NCBI GenBank assembly: GCA_039198225.1
Contig: JBCCTQ010000016.1
Location: 1 to 64,000, forward strand
Source: JASJAR01 sp039198225
GTDB taxonomy: Bacteria; Pseudomonadota; Alphaproteobacteria; Rhodobacterales; Rhodobacteraceae
Direction of reading: 5' to 3'
DNA: 64,000 nucleotides
Positions 17,473 to 26,324 of the stretch are shown one piece after another. The position numbers were made by a program, and so were the translations under genes. The notes below the pieces were generated by a model that was not told the DNA's origin, did not search any database, and saw nothing but the letters and a program-made list of their open reading frames with translations. Each line of letters begins with the position of its first letter. Positions within the stretch are counted from its first letter, which is position 1.

Positions 17473-18240
17473 ATGACGCGCGCTGACGCGATCCGCCTGC
17501 TGCGTGACGCCGGTGTGGCGGACCCCGCACGAGACGTTCGCCTGCTGGAGGAGGCCGGACGGGGGGAGGCTTGGTTCAATGAAGCCCTCGACCAACGGCG
17601 CGCGCGTCGGCCGATGGCCCAGATCCTCGGCCACCGGGACTTTTGGCGCTACCGCTTCAAAGTCACCGCCGACGTTCTCGACCCGCGCCCCGAAACAGAA
17701 ACCCTCGTCGAAGCCGCGCTCAAACATCCTTTTGTAAGCGTTCTCGACCTTGGCACCGGGTCCGGGGCGATCCTTTTGTCGCTGCTGGGTGAACGCCCGG
17801 AGGCAAGGGGCGTGGGGACCGACATTTCAGAACGCGCCATCCTTGTGGCCGGTGAAAATGCCGCCGCCCTGGGGCTCGCGGACAGGGTGATCCTGCCCCT
17901 GTCCGATTGGTGGGAGGATGTGGGCGGACGTTATGATCTCATTGTGTCCAATCCCCCTTATATCCGGTCGACTGACATTTCTGCTCTCTCTCCGGATGTC
18001 CGCGAGTTCGAGCCACAGGTGGCGCTCGATGGTGGCCCGGACGGGCTCGAAGCCTATGACAGGATCATCGAAGGGCTTTCGGACCATCTCCTTCCCGGGG
18101 GCCGGGTCCTTCTCGAAATCGGCCCCGATCAAGCCGCCGAGGTCAGTTCGCGCCTTGCCGCGGCGGGGCTCGCCCAGATCAAAATCCACCTCGATCTCGA
18201 CGGCCGCGACCGGGTTCTTGAAGCACAATTAGTGCCTTAA
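17473..18240 (+). CDS. prmC: Release factor glutamine methyltransferase
   Basis: A 255-residue PrmC (HemK) that N5-methylates the GGQ glutamine of release factors. The SAM-binding motif LDLGTGSGAILLSLL is at residues 91-105 and the substrate-glutamine motif NPPY at 160-163. The N-terminal helical domain with RPMAQILGHRDFW matches family members. It follows prfA by 70 bases, the usual order. The N-terminal domain is slightly shorter than E. coli PrmC, as common in alphaproteobacteria. Confidence 0.95.
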   Translation: MTRADAIRLLRDAGVADPARDVRLLEEAGRGEAWFNEALDQRRARRPMAQILGHRDFWRYRFKVTADVLDPRPETETLVEAALKHPFVSVLDLGTGSGAILLSLLGERPEARGVGTDISERAILVAGENAAALGLADRVILPLSDWWEDVGGRYDLIVSNPPYIRSTDISALSPDVREFEPQVALDGGPDGLEAYDRIIEGLSDHLLPGGRVLLEIGPDQAAEVSSRLAAAGLAQIKIHLDLDGRDRVLEAQLVP

Positions 18241-18436
18241 TCCAGCCGACATGCCCAATACGACTTACTTTTTGCTTGCCGCTGAGGTCACGGCGTGGTT
18301 ATTGGTGGCGCGTTGGATACGATGCGCCGCATCTCGGACGCCACATAGCCAAACTTTTCTGCGACCTAGGATCCGGGACTGGATCTCGGAGGGGAAACGG
18401 TCGCGCTACTTCCAGGCAAGGCCGGAACATATCTAA

Positions 18437-18991
18437 ATGAGATCTTCGAAGTCACGTTCGCGCTCAAAGTCGAACCGGAACCGTCCATCGGGTAACATTG
18501 TCAACCGCGTGTTTGACAGCAATGGCCCTGAGGGAAAGGTACGCGGTACGCCGCAACAAGTCATTGATAAATATAGCCAACTCGCCCGGGACGCCATGCT
18601 TTCCGGGGACAGGGTCGCGCTTGAGAATTTTCAGCAGCACGCAGAGCATTATGTACGCTTGCTCAACGAAGCACAGCGCGAGCAGCGTGAAGCCCAGGAG
18701 CGGCGCGAACAGCAAGATCGCGAGCGCCGCGAAGCCCGGGGCGAGGCGCCTGATGCCCCCGGCCAAAGTCAGCCCGAAGAGGTGCGCGAGCCGGAAATGG
18801 ATGCCGCACAAGAGCCGCAACCCGCGGCCGAAGTGATCGATTTGGAAAATCAAGGTGGCGACAGCACCCTGGTTGAGACGCCCGAAAGCAAACCCCAACG
18901 GGGTCGCCGGCCTAGGAAGCCCCGCGCGGATGCGAGCGAGGGCGGTGAGGCGGCAAATGGCGCCGCGGGCAGTCAAGAAGCGGCCGAGTAG
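18437..18991 (+). CDS. DUF4167 domain protein
   Basis: A 184-residue protein with a basic Arg/Ser/Lys N-terminus (MRSSKSRSRSKSNRN), a conserved core of about 60 residues (NIVNRVFDSNGPEGKVRGT through HAEHYVRLLNEA), and a charged, disordered tail rich in Glu, Arg and Gln, ending in a basic PKR-like patch. DUF4167 is characteristic of alphaproteobacteria and often follows prmC, as here. The basic N-terminus suggests nucleic-acid or ribosome contact, but no function is established. The region between prmC and this gene (about 200 bases) contains nothing else I can support. Confidence 0.88.
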   Translation: MRSSKSRSRSKSNRNRPSGNIVNRVFDSNGPEGKVRGTPQQVIDKYSQLARDAMLSGDRVALENFQQHAEHYVRLLNEAQREQREAQERREQQDRERREARGEAPDAPGQSQPEEVREPEMDAAQEPQPAAEVIDLENQGGDSTLVETPESKPQRGRRPRKPRADASEGGEAANGAAGSQEAAE

Positions 18992-19025
18992 GGCCGTTCC
19001 CTTACCGTAAAGTTTCAAACCTAAT

Positions 19026-19054
19026 CCGCCGACGCCGGGTCGGTGGGTCTTTTG
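19026..19054 (+). terminator. Rho-independent terminator candidate after the DUF4167 gene
   Basis: An 8-base-pair stem with one G-U pair (CCGCCGAC pairing with GTCGGTGG) and a 5-base loop is followed by GTCTTTTG. It is 35 bases after the DUF4167 stop, in the right orientation. Confidence 0.5.
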
Positions 19055-19083
19055 AATTCCAAAGGCGCCCGCCGTAAGTCGCG

Positions 19084-19224
19084 CTAAATGAGCGCCCAAT
19101 CGGTGAACATATGGGAGCCTTCGCCGGGATTGTCCGTCACCTTTTGCGCCTGATCCTCTTTGGACGGCGGTGTTTTTTCAGCGCGAACAGCGTTCTCGTC
19201 GGGTTTTTTCTGATCATCTGCCAT
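19084..19224 (-). CDS. Small hydrophilic protein, 46 residues
   Basis: An ATG reading frame of 46 codons, MADDQKKPDENAVRAEK and onward, ending MFTDWALI. An AGGAG ribosome site lies six bases before the ATG. The protein is highly charged and probably unstructured, with a hydrophobic C-terminal end containing Trp. I do not recognise a family. Support is the clean ribosome site, absence of any overlapping gene and a coding-like bias to C or G in many third positions. An imperfect hairpin lies in its 5' leader at 19258-19275. Confidence 0.6.
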   Translation of the reverse strand: MADDQKKPDENAVRAEKTPPSKEDQAQKVTDNPGEGSHMFTDWALI

Positions 19225-19423
19225 GGTCACTCCTTTCTGGTCCCAGACATCACGCAGGACCCTTCGAGGGTTCCCAAGGCAGATGGTGCGGAAATCCCTC
19301 GCATCGATAGGTGATCACGGAGGCGTGGCGAAATGTGGGCTGGTCAGAGGGAAAGCTGTGCTTTCTCTCGGGCCAACTGCCCCACCCGTGACCCATTCGT
19401 GAACGCTAGCCAGATATTTGTTT

Positions 19424-19484
19424 CGTGTCCGACAACACTGCGTTTTCCGCCCGTAGGGTCTCGGGGTGTCACCTGTCGGACACG
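19424..19484. repeat. Spaced 11-base inverted repeat
   Basis: CGTGTCCGACA at 19424-19434 is exactly complementary to TGTCGGACACG at 19474-19484, with 39 bases between. It lies just downstream of rsmA (minus strand) in a stretch of about 290 bases with no gene between the small 46-aa ORF and rsmA. It may form a long-range stem in the rsmA 3' end or be two binding sites. The rest of this stretch shows only a small hairpin near 19358-19379. Confidence 0.45.
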
Positions 19485-19516
19485 GCCGCACGGAAGGTGA
19501 GGCAAGTTGGGATCGC

Positions 19517-20362
19517 CTAGGCTCGATCCTTCGCGACTTCGCGGGCGAGGGCGCAGAAACCTTCGACACTCACGGTCTCGGCCCGATCCGTTGGCGAGAT
19601 GCCCGCAGCGCGGAGATGGTCTTCGATGCGTGGGTGAAACGATCTAAGACTTGCCCGGAGCATCTTTCGCCGTTGTCCGAAGGCGGCCTTGACCACAGCG
19701 CGGAGCGTCTTGGCGGGCGCTTCATAGCGGGGGACGGGAAGGGCCTTGAGATGGACCACGGCTGAGCGGACCTTGGGCGGAGGTACAAAAGCTGACGGTG
19801 GCAGATCCATCACGATCTGCGCGTCGCTCCGCCAGACGGTCAGGACCGACAGCCGACCGTAGGCTTTCGAGCCAGGACTGGCCACCACCCGTTCGGCCAC
19901 TTCGCGCTGGAACATGAGCGTGAGGCTTTCCCAAAAGGGCGGCCATGGCTCGGCGTCGAGCCAGCGCGTGAGGAGTTCGGTCCCCACATTGTAAGGAAGG
20001 TTTGCTGCGATTTTGATCGGCGCGTGGGCTTCCTTTGCCACGTCGATTTCGAGCGCATCGCCGTGGATCACATCGAGCCGTGGGTCAACCGCGGCGATCT
20101 CGGCCAGGGCAGGGAGGCAGCGGGCGTCTTTTTCCACCGCGATCACCCGGCGCGCGCCTTCAAGCAAAAGCCCGCGGGTCAAACCGCCGGGGCCAGGCCC
20201 CACCTCGATCACATCCGCCGCCGAGAGATCGCCGGCCGCCCGGGCGATTTTGGCGGTCAGATTGAGATCGAGGATAAAATTCTGCCCCAGCGATTTCCGG
20301 GCCGCGAGGCCATGGGTGCGGATGACCTCCCTCAATGGAGGAAGGTTTGCAACGCCCGTCAT
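19517..20362 (-). CDS. rsmA: 16S rRNA dimethyladenosine transferase
   Basis: A 281-residue RsmA (KsgA) that dimethylates two adjacent adenines near the 3' end of 16S rRNA. The hallmark KSLGQNFILD is at residues 23-32, SAM motif I EVGPGPGGLTRGLL near 53, and catalytic motif NLPYNVG near 119. It overlaps the pdxA stop by four bases and is the last gene of the lptD-surA-pdxA-rsmA unit, matching the order in E. coli. No defect is seen. Confidence 0.96.
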   Translation of the reverse strand: MTGVANLPPLREVIRTHGLAARKSLGQNFILDLNLTAKIARAAGDLSAADVIEVGPGPGGLTRGLLLEGARRVIAVEKDARCLPALAEIAAVDPRLDVIHGDALEIDVAKEAHAPIKIAANLPYNVGTELLTRWLDAEPWPPFWESLTLMFQREVAERVVASPGSKAYGRLSVLTVWRSDAQIVMDLPPSAFVPPPKVRSAVVHLKALPVPRYEAPAKTLRAVVKAAFGQRRKMLRASLRSFHPRIEDHLRAAGISPTDRAETVSVEGFCALAREVAKDRA

Positions 20363-21330
20363 CCCCGGGCCTTTGCCATATCGGCTGCGAGCCGGATTGC
20401 GGCGACCATGGATGAAGGATTGGCCGTACCCGAGCCTGCAATGTCAAAGGCCGTTCCGTGGTCGGGCGAGGTGCGGATGAAGGGCAGGCCGAGGGTGACG
20501 TTGACGCCTTCGTCAAAGGCAATCGTCTTTAGCGGCACGAGAGCTTGGTCGTGATACATGGCCACGGCCACGTCGTAGCGGTCCCGGGCGGCGGGGTGAA
20601 ACATCGTGTCGGCCGGATGGGGGCCGGTGACGGCGTGGCCTTTTGCCTGCAAAGACGCGATCGCGGGGCCGATAATCTCGATGTCTTCTTTGCCCATCGC
20701 CCCGCCTTCGCCAGCATGGGGATTGAGCCCCAGAACGGCGATCCTTGGCGCGGCAATGCCGAAATCCCGGGTCAGTCCGTGGGATGTGATCTCCACCGTT
20801 CTGACGATCAGGTCTTCGCTCAAAAGCCTGGGCACTTCGGCGAGGGCCACATGGATCGTCGTCGGAACAACCCGGAGACCGGCGCCGGCGAGCATCATCA
20901 CCACCTGGGCCCCGCCGGCGAGGTCCGCAAGGAATTCCGTGTGGCCGGGAAAGGCAAAGCCCGCCCCGTCGATCAATGCCTTTTTCGAGATCGGTGCGGT
21001 CACAAGTGCCCGGGCCGCCCCGTTTTGGGCCAAACGCGCGCCGGTTTCGATGGCCTCGATGACACCTGCCGCATGGGCGGGGTCGGGCTCGCCGGGCCGG
21101 GCGGGGCCAGGGAGATCGAGCGCTAAGACGGGGAGGGCCTCGGGCGAAATTGCCGCTGCAGCATCTGGTCGGTCAACGGCTTTAAAATTTGTCTCATGAG
21201 GCAAATGGGCAGGGTCGCCGATCCAGAGGATGGGAAGCTCGGCCCGGAGTACCTCCCAGGCTTTGGCCGCAATTTCAGGGCCGATCCCCGCCGGGTCGCC
21301 CGAACTTATGGCAATGGGCGCGCCACTCAT
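20359..21330 (-). CDS. pdxA: 4-hydroxythreonine-4-phosphate dehydrogenase
   Basis: A 323-residue PdxA, NAD-dependent enzyme of the DXP-dependent pyridoxal phosphate pathway. The N-terminal ISSGDPAGIGPEI, the metal-binding His in FPGHTEFLA and the C-terminal region with YHDQALVPLK and RTSPDHGTAFDIAG (zinc ligands and substrate contacts) are all seen. I start at the ATG overlapping the surA stop; the longer frame starts inside surA. Length is normal. Confidence 0.95.
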   Translation of the reverse strand: MSGAPIAISSGDPAGIGPEIAAKAWEVLRAELPILWIGDPAHLPHETNFKAVDRPDAAAAISPEALPVLALDLPGPARPGEPDPAHAAGVIEAIETGARLAQNGAARALVTAPISKKALIDGAGFAFPGHTEFLADLAGGAQVVMMLAGAGLRVVPTTIHVALAEVPRLLSEDLIVRTVEITSHGLTRDFGIAAPRIAVLGLNPHAGEGGAMGKEDIEIIGPAIASLQAKGHAVTGPHPADTMFHPAARDRYDVAVAMYHDQALVPLKTIAFDEGVNVTLGLPFIRTSPDHGTAFDIAGSGTANPSSMVAAIRLAADMAKARG

Positions 21331-22544
21331 CCGCCGCTGGGGCGGACGATCACCGATCTCGCACGGAGATCGGCCAGGTGTGCATTGGCGAGGAGCTGAA
21401 GCCGCGTGTTGACCAGGCCGAGCCGTACTTGGGAGAGGTCGAGCGCATCGCCGACCCCGAAAGTTCGGCCGCAAAGGATTGTGACCACCGGCCCACCGCC
21501 CCGCCGGAGCGCTGTCGACGTCTCTCCCGGATCGAGGGTTGCTAGGATCGCGCGCAGATCGGCCGGCAGGGCATTGAGAAGCGTCGTCTCCCGCTGGTAG
21601 GCCGCTTCGGGATAACGCCCGGCAAATCCAAAGAGATCATTGCACCGGTCGAGCTGGCTTGCGATCCGGCTCGCTTGGCCGTCCGATCCCGGCGGCAATT
21701 GAAGACGGGCATAGTCCACCGCCGCGAGGGCCGACGTAGTCGCAGGCGTAAATTCCACGTCCCGTACGAAAAACACCGCGACCGCGTTTTCAAGATCGAC
21801 AGGCCGGCTCGTCTGGCCCGGTTGGAGGTTTCCGATCGCCGCGCCCACCTCTGGGGGCAATGTGCTGACCAAGCGCCAATCAACCTCACCGTTGCGGAAC
21901 CGCGTATTGGCGAGGGAAAACTCCCGGGCCGCGGCGCCAAACTCTTCTGCCGAGCGGATCTGGCGGAAGGTGCGAGCCCTTTCCCGCGAGACACGCGCCG
22001 CTTCGGGGGTGTTGGCGGGGAGGATGATCTCGGTCAGAAGAACCCGTCGTTCAGAGGCAATCTCGGCACTTTCGACGGCCCGTTCGATGCTTCCGGGCGG
22101 GAAGGTCTCGGCGACGGGTCGGAAACGGTCTTGCACATAGGCCCGCCACGCCACCCCGGCGGCGATGAAGTCGCGGAACGTGGCCTCGTCCACCCCGCCT
22201 TGGGCAAGGGCTGCGATAAATTCCTCCCGGGTGAGATTGGCCCGTGAGGCAAATTCCGACTGGCCCGCCGCGACGGCCTCTTCATCGGGCAAAACGCCCG
22301 CTGCCTCGGCCGCGTTGAGCTGGATCGCTTCGTTTGTGAGCTGGGCCAGGGCCACTTCGCGCCGGTTTTCCTGAAGCCCCAAAAGCGAGAGAAAATCCAC
22401 CCTCTGGTCAACCTGGTACCGGGTCACAAGCCGGTCGTTGACGATGACGATGGGTGCGAACAGTCCCTGGGCAATGGCGCTTCCCGCAAGGGCGAGAAGC
22501 AACACGCAAAAGGCGGCCCCCCGCCGCAATATTCTGGCAGTCAT
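21327..22544 (-). CDS. surA: Periplasmic peptidyl-prolyl isomerase / chaperone SurA
   Basis: A 405-residue SurA-like chaperone for outer-membrane proteins. The signal peptide is about residues 1-25 (RRGAAFCVLLLALAGSAIAQ), followed by an N-terminal chaperone domain with VNDRLVTRYQVDQRVDF. One parvulin domain is visible (about residues 175-275, from RRVLLTEIILPAN to VAVFFVRDV); E. coli SurA has two, so this is the shorter alphaproteobacterial form. I start at the ATG giving the signal peptide; the frame extends upstream into lptD. It sits four bases after lptD, whose product is a SurA client. Confidence 0.9.
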   Translation of the reverse strand: MTARILRRGAAFCVLLLALAGSAIAQGLFAPIVIVNDRLVTRYQVDQRVDFLSLLGLQENRREVALAQLTNEAIQLNAAEAAGVLPDEEAVAAGQSEFASRANLTREEFIAALAQGGVDEATFRDFIAAGVAWRAYVQDRFRPVAETFPPGSIERAVESAEIASERRVLLTEIILPANTPEAARVSRERARTFRQIRSAEEFGAAAREFSLANTRFRNGEVDWRLVSTLPPEVGAAIGNLQPGQTSRPVDLENAVAVFFVRDVEFTPATTSALAAVDYARLQLPPGSDGQASRIASQLDRCNDLFGFAGRYPEAAYQRETTLLNALPADLRAILATLDPGETSTALRRGGGPVVTILCGRTFGVGDALDLSQVRLGLVNTRLQLLANAHLADLRARSVIVRPSGG

Positions 22545-22548
22545 CCCC

Positions 22549-24744
22549 TTACCCCCTGCATTGCGAGACCGGCCCCCGGTTTCCGGCGCCGAACCCGCCG
22601 AGGGCGACGCTGATCGACGCCCGTGTTGTCGGATCGAGGCTCGTCGTATCTGTAAAGCGCTGGGTGAGTTCGAATTCCACGTCCACACACTCGTTTCTGA
22701 ACCGCAAGCTAAGCCCCGCCCGGGTCGCCCGGTCGGCCACAAGGTCATAGCGCCAGTCAAGCGCCCCCGTCCAGTTCTCGGAGAAATCATAGGAGCCGTC
22801 GAAGGCAATTTCGGCCGTGTCATCGGCGGTCGGGGCATCGGGGTCGTTGAAGGCCCGGATGAGCGAGCCATTGAGCCTCGTCCGCCGGTCACTCCAGCCA
22901 ACCGTGCCGAAGGCACGGGTGAGGCCCACATCGTCTTCGGCGAGAACCCGGCCGAAGGCCTGGAACCCGTTGATGCCGATAACGCGGATCGAGGCCAGCC
23001 AATCGGCCACATCTTCGGCCGAACGGGCCCGGTCATCGAACCGAAAGATGCGGCCAACAGAGAGCGACCACTCTCCCCCCGAGGGCGTGGTGTTGGTCCA
23101 GGTGAGCCCCGCCGCCCCCCTCAGACCTTCTTCGTTCCGGTCAGATCCGGGGTAACGCGACAGGCTGAAGAGGTTTCCTTGATCCAACTCGGGCGTATTG
23201 CTGTCTTCGTCGGGCACATCGGCGCCGGTCGTTCGCGACCATGCAAGTTGCGCCACCGGTTCGATGCTTTGCAGTGTGCTTTGGCCTACCACCCGCTGGA
23301 AAGGCCAGCGGAGCGTAAGAGCCACCGAGGGGGTGGTGCGCACGGTCCCAAGGCCGAAACGCTCGTCCTGGTTGACCGCATAGATATCGACCTCCGCCCC
23401 GGCTTGGGTTTCGGCTACGATCCCCGGGCCCACGACCCGGGTGCCGGTCCAGGTCAGCGCCGCGCCGGTCCGGAAGACGTCGCGGCCCACCTCGTCGGTC
23501 GCAGAGGGCCGGGTCAGGGCCAAGACGTCACTGCGGAACCAAAGCGGTCCGCCGAAGAGGTCCGGGGTCAATTGGCGTTCATAATCGAAGGCAAAGAGGG
23601 TATTTGGCAGTTCGTCTTCGATGGGGATTTCGCTGTCGCGGAGCGTTCGGAAATCGGTGAACTCAAAGAGCACCCGCTCATCGCGGAGAACCCGCGTGAT
23701 CGCAATCCCGCTGTCGAGGCGGTCCTTTTCGGAGAAATCGTAGTCGAGAAGGTAAGATGGGTCAGAGACAAGCTCGACGTCAAAGCCTAAGCGATAGCCT
23801 CGGGGCAGGGCGAACTGGCCCCGGCCGAAGAGGTAAGAGCGCTCGCCCGCCCGGAGATTGTCGTTCGAAACCGCCCCTTCAAAGGAGAGCCGACCGCCCC
23901 TGAATTCCTGACGGTAGCGCGCCTCGAGGGTGGCGGTCACCGCCGAGAAATAGGGGGTGAGGGTGAGATCGGCGTGATCGCCGATCTTGATGAAGTAAGG
24001 GATCTTGAGACCGGTCCCGAGCTGAGTGGTTTGGACAAGTTCGGGAAAGAGAAAGCCCGTTGAGCGGTCGAGACTTGGATCGGGAAACCGCAGGCTTGGC
24101 CAGTAAAACACCGGAATCCCCACAACGCGGAACTGGGCATTGTCGAGATAGATTTGGCGTTCCTCCTGGTCGTGGACCACACGGCTGGCCCGAATTTCCC
24201 AAATGGGCGGGCTGTCTGTGCCGCAGATCCGGCAGGAGGTAGCGATCGTGCGGGAAAGTTCCGTATAGCGTCCGTCGACCCGGCGGATCCGGGCCGCACT
24301 GAGCTGAAGCTGGCGGTCGAGAACGAGCCGGGCCGAACGGAGAACTCCGTTTCTCAGATCGGCATCGAGTTCGCCCGCATCGGCGAGGATCTCAACGCCC
24401 TCGCCGTCACTCACCCGGATCGGGCCGTCGAGGGTCAGCGTGTCGGCCTGGCCGTCATATCGGAGCCGTGCGGCTTTGAGCGTCGCACCCTCGTAGAAGA
24501 TCTCGACATTGCCTTCGGCAACGATCACGCCGTCGCCTTCCACCGAAATTCCGTCGGCCACGAGGGACGCAAGTTGGGCCGTGGCCGGGCCGCCGGCCAA
24601 GACCAGCGAAGCCAGAAGCCAAGCGAGAGCCGTTCGGCCCGCCTGCCGCCGCCATCGCCCCCGCCAAGAAAACCGCTCCAATTCCGCCCCGCCGCCCGTT
24701 TTGCCCCCGGAGGTTTTGCCAAAGCCTAGACCATCATAGCCCAA
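22549..24744 (-). CDS. lptD: LPS-assembly outer-membrane protein LptD
   Basis: A 731-residue LptD (OstA/Imp). After a signal peptide (hydrophobic stretch TALAWLLASLVLAGG ending at ATAQ) comes the periplasmic OstA-like jellyroll with VSVEGDGVIVAEGNVEIFY-type repeats. The C-terminal beta-barrel has alternating aromatic strands. Paired cysteines CRICG are near residue 190 and one Cys is at the C-terminal end, fewer than the four of E. coli. No ATG opens the frame: TTG at 24744 is the most distal start and TTG at 24681 gives a cleaner signal peptide, so the true start is uncertain. lptF and lptG, often next to lptD, are absent here. Confidence 0.92.
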   Translation of the reverse strand: MGYDGLGFGKTSGGKTGGGAELERFSWRGRWRRQAGRTALAWLLASLVLAGGPATAQLASLVADGISVEGDGVIVAEGNVEIFYEGATLKAARLRYDGQADTLTLDGPIRVSDGEGVEILADAGELDADLRNGVLRSARLVLDRQLQLSAARIRRVDGRYTELSRTIATSCRICGTDSPPIWEIRASRVVHDQEERQIYLDNAQFRVVGIPVFYWPSLRFPDPSLDRSTGFLFPELVQTTQLGTGLKIPYFIKIGDHADLTLTPYFSAVTATLEARYRQEFRGGRLSFEGAVSNDNLRAGERSYLFGRGQFALPRGYRLGFDVELVSDPSYLLDYDFSEKDRLDSGIAITRVLRDERVLFEFTDFRTLRDSEIPIEDELPNTLFAFDYERQLTPDLFGGPLWFRSDVLALTRPSATDEVGRDVFRTGAALTWTGTRVVGPGIVAETQAGAEVDIYAVNQDERFGLGTVRTTPSVALTLRWPFQRVVGQSTLQSIEPVAQLAWSRTTGADVPDEDSNTPELDQGNLFSLSRYPGSDRNEEGLRGAAGLTWTNTTPSGGEWSLSVGRIFRFDDRARSAEDVADWLASIRVIGINGFQAFGRVLAEDDVGLTRAFGTVGWSDRRTRLNGSLIRAFNDPDAPTADDTAEIAFDGSYDFSENWTGALDWRYDLVADRATRAGLSLRFRNECVDVEFELTQRFTDTTSLDPTTRASISVALGGFGAGNRGPVSQCRG

Positions 24745-24842
24745 GCGAAAACCAAGTGCCTCACCGCACCCGGCGATTGCCCGCTTCCCATTGCCGGATC
24801 GCGCTTGTATCCCGGCGTGACCGCAACGGAAGGATCCCCCCG

Positions 24843-26324
24843 ATGACCACCCCGCACCCCGTCACATTCGAAGCCCCCGATCTCGACGGGTTGGCCGAAA
24901 TCGAAGGTCGGGTCGTGGTGTTTGCCAGTGAGCCGAGTAAGCTCGATCCTTTGGCGCGGCGGGTCAATCGGCTGACCCGAGGAGCCCTTGAGCGCTACCT
25001 TGGAAGCCCTGCCTTTGAAAAGCTTGCCGTGGGTGATGGGGCGACATTGGCCTATCCAAGCGGTCTAGCCGCCGAAGCGCTGATCATCGTCAAGCTCGAC
25101 CGGCGCCCCAGCGTGGCCGAGGCGCGCAAGGCCGGGGCAAGCATCGGGAAGTCCGCCGGGAAGGGCACAATTCTGGTTCTGGCGGGTGGGCTCCGCCGGG
25201 TCGAAGATCTGGCCCTCGGGGCCCAGCTTCGGGCCTATGCCTTCCGCGACCACAAAACCCAAGGCGACAACGGCGCTGATGAAGAGCCGGTCACCTTCCG
25301 TTTTGTGGTCTCAAAACCCGATGAAGCTGAAGCGGCCGCGGCCGCGGGCCGCGCCTTAGCCGAAGGTGTCTTTTTTACCCGCGATCTCGTCGCCGAACCG
25401 GCCAATGTCCTGACGACCACTGAGTTTGCCGACCGCCTATTGGCCCTTAAAGGCACCGGGCTCAAGGTCGAGGTTCTGGAGGAGAACGACCTCGAAAAAC
25501 TCGGCATGCGCACGCTTTTGGCCGTGGGCATGGGGTCGGCGAGCCCTTCAAAAGTGGTCGTGATGACCTGGATGGGGGGCAAAAAAGCCGACGCACCCCT
25601 GGCCCTTCTCGGCAAGGGCGTGGTCTTCGATACCGGTGGGATCAGCCTCAAACCGGCTGGCGGCATGGAAGAGATGACGATGGATATGGGCGGGGCCGGT
25701 ACCGTCGCGGGGGTTATGAAGGCCCTCGCACTCCGCAAAGCCAAGGCCAATGTGGTGGGGATTGTCGGGCTCGTCGAAAACATGCCGGGTTCACGTGCCC
25801 AACGGCCGGGCGACGTGGTGCGCTCGATGAAGGGAGACACGGTTGAGGTCATCAACACCGATGCCGAAGGCCGTTTGGTCCTCGCCGATATCCTTTGGTA
25901 CGCCCAGGAAAAGTACAAACCCGCCGCCATGGTTGATCTCGCGACCCTAACCGGCGCCATCATCGTCTCCCTCGGCCATGAACATGCGGGCGTTTTTTCG
26001 AACGACGATGATTTTGCTGATGCGCTTTTGAAAGCGGCACGGGGCGAAGGCGAAGGCGCCTGGCGGATGCCCATGGGGCCGGCTTACGACAAGATGATCA
26101 AATCCTCGGTGGCCGACATGAAGAATGTCGGCGGGCGTTGGGGTGGGGCGATCACAGCCGCACAGTTTTTGGCCCGGTTCGTCGAGGACGGCACGCCCTG
26201 GATCCATCTCGACATTGCCGGGGTGGCCAGCCTTCCCAAAGACGGCCCCATGAGCCCAAAGGGCGCGACCGGCTGGGGCGTTCTCACCCTTGACCGGTTG
26301 ATCCGCGCCCGGTTCGAGCCCTGA
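24843..26324 (+). CDS. pepA: Leucyl aminopeptidase
   Basis: A 493-residue cytosolic M17 aminopeptidase. The catalytic region contains GKGVVFDTGGISLKP (metal-binding Lys and Asp) and the family signature NTDAEGRLVLADIL, then the conserved region with ATLTGAI. The N-terminal macro-like domain is divergent, as usual. An AAGGA ribosome site lies just before the chosen ATG. It is divergent from lptD and overlaps holC by one base, the same pepA-holC arrangement found in many proteobacteria. Confidence 0.95.
   Translation: MTTPHPVTFEAPDLDGLAEIEGRVVVFASEPSKLDPLARRVNRLTRGALERYLGSPAFEKLAVGDGATLAYPSGLAAEALIIVKLDRRPSVAEARKAGASIGKSAGKGTILVLAGGLRRVEDLALGAQLRAYAFRDHKTQGDNGADEEPVTFRFVVSKPDEAEAAAAAGRALAEGVFFTRDLVAEPANVLTTTEFADRLLALKGTGLKVEVLEENDLEKLGMRTLLAVGMGSASPSKVVVMTWMGGKKADAPLALLGKGVVFDTGGISLKPAGGMEEMTMDMGGAGTVAGVMKALALRKAKANVVGIVGLVENMPGSRAQRPGDVVRSMKGDTVEVINTDAEGRLVLADILWYAQEKYKPAAMVDLATLTGAIIVSLGHEHAGVFSNDDDFADALLKAARGEGEGAWRMPMGPAYDKMIKSSVADMKNVGGRWGGAITAAQFLARFVEDGTPWIHLDIAGVASLPKDGPMSPKGATGWGVLTLDRLIRARFEP

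Noticed and set aside
18251..18436. A 61-codon frame between prmC and the DUF4167 gene.
   Set aside because: No ribosome site, no recognisable feature beyond a short hydrophobic start, and mixed composition; not enough to call a gene.
22438..23790. A 450-codon plus-strand frame over lptD and surA.
   Set aside because: Antisense to two genes with signal peptides and known motifs; its product is Arg/Gly/Pro-rich and unlike any domain.
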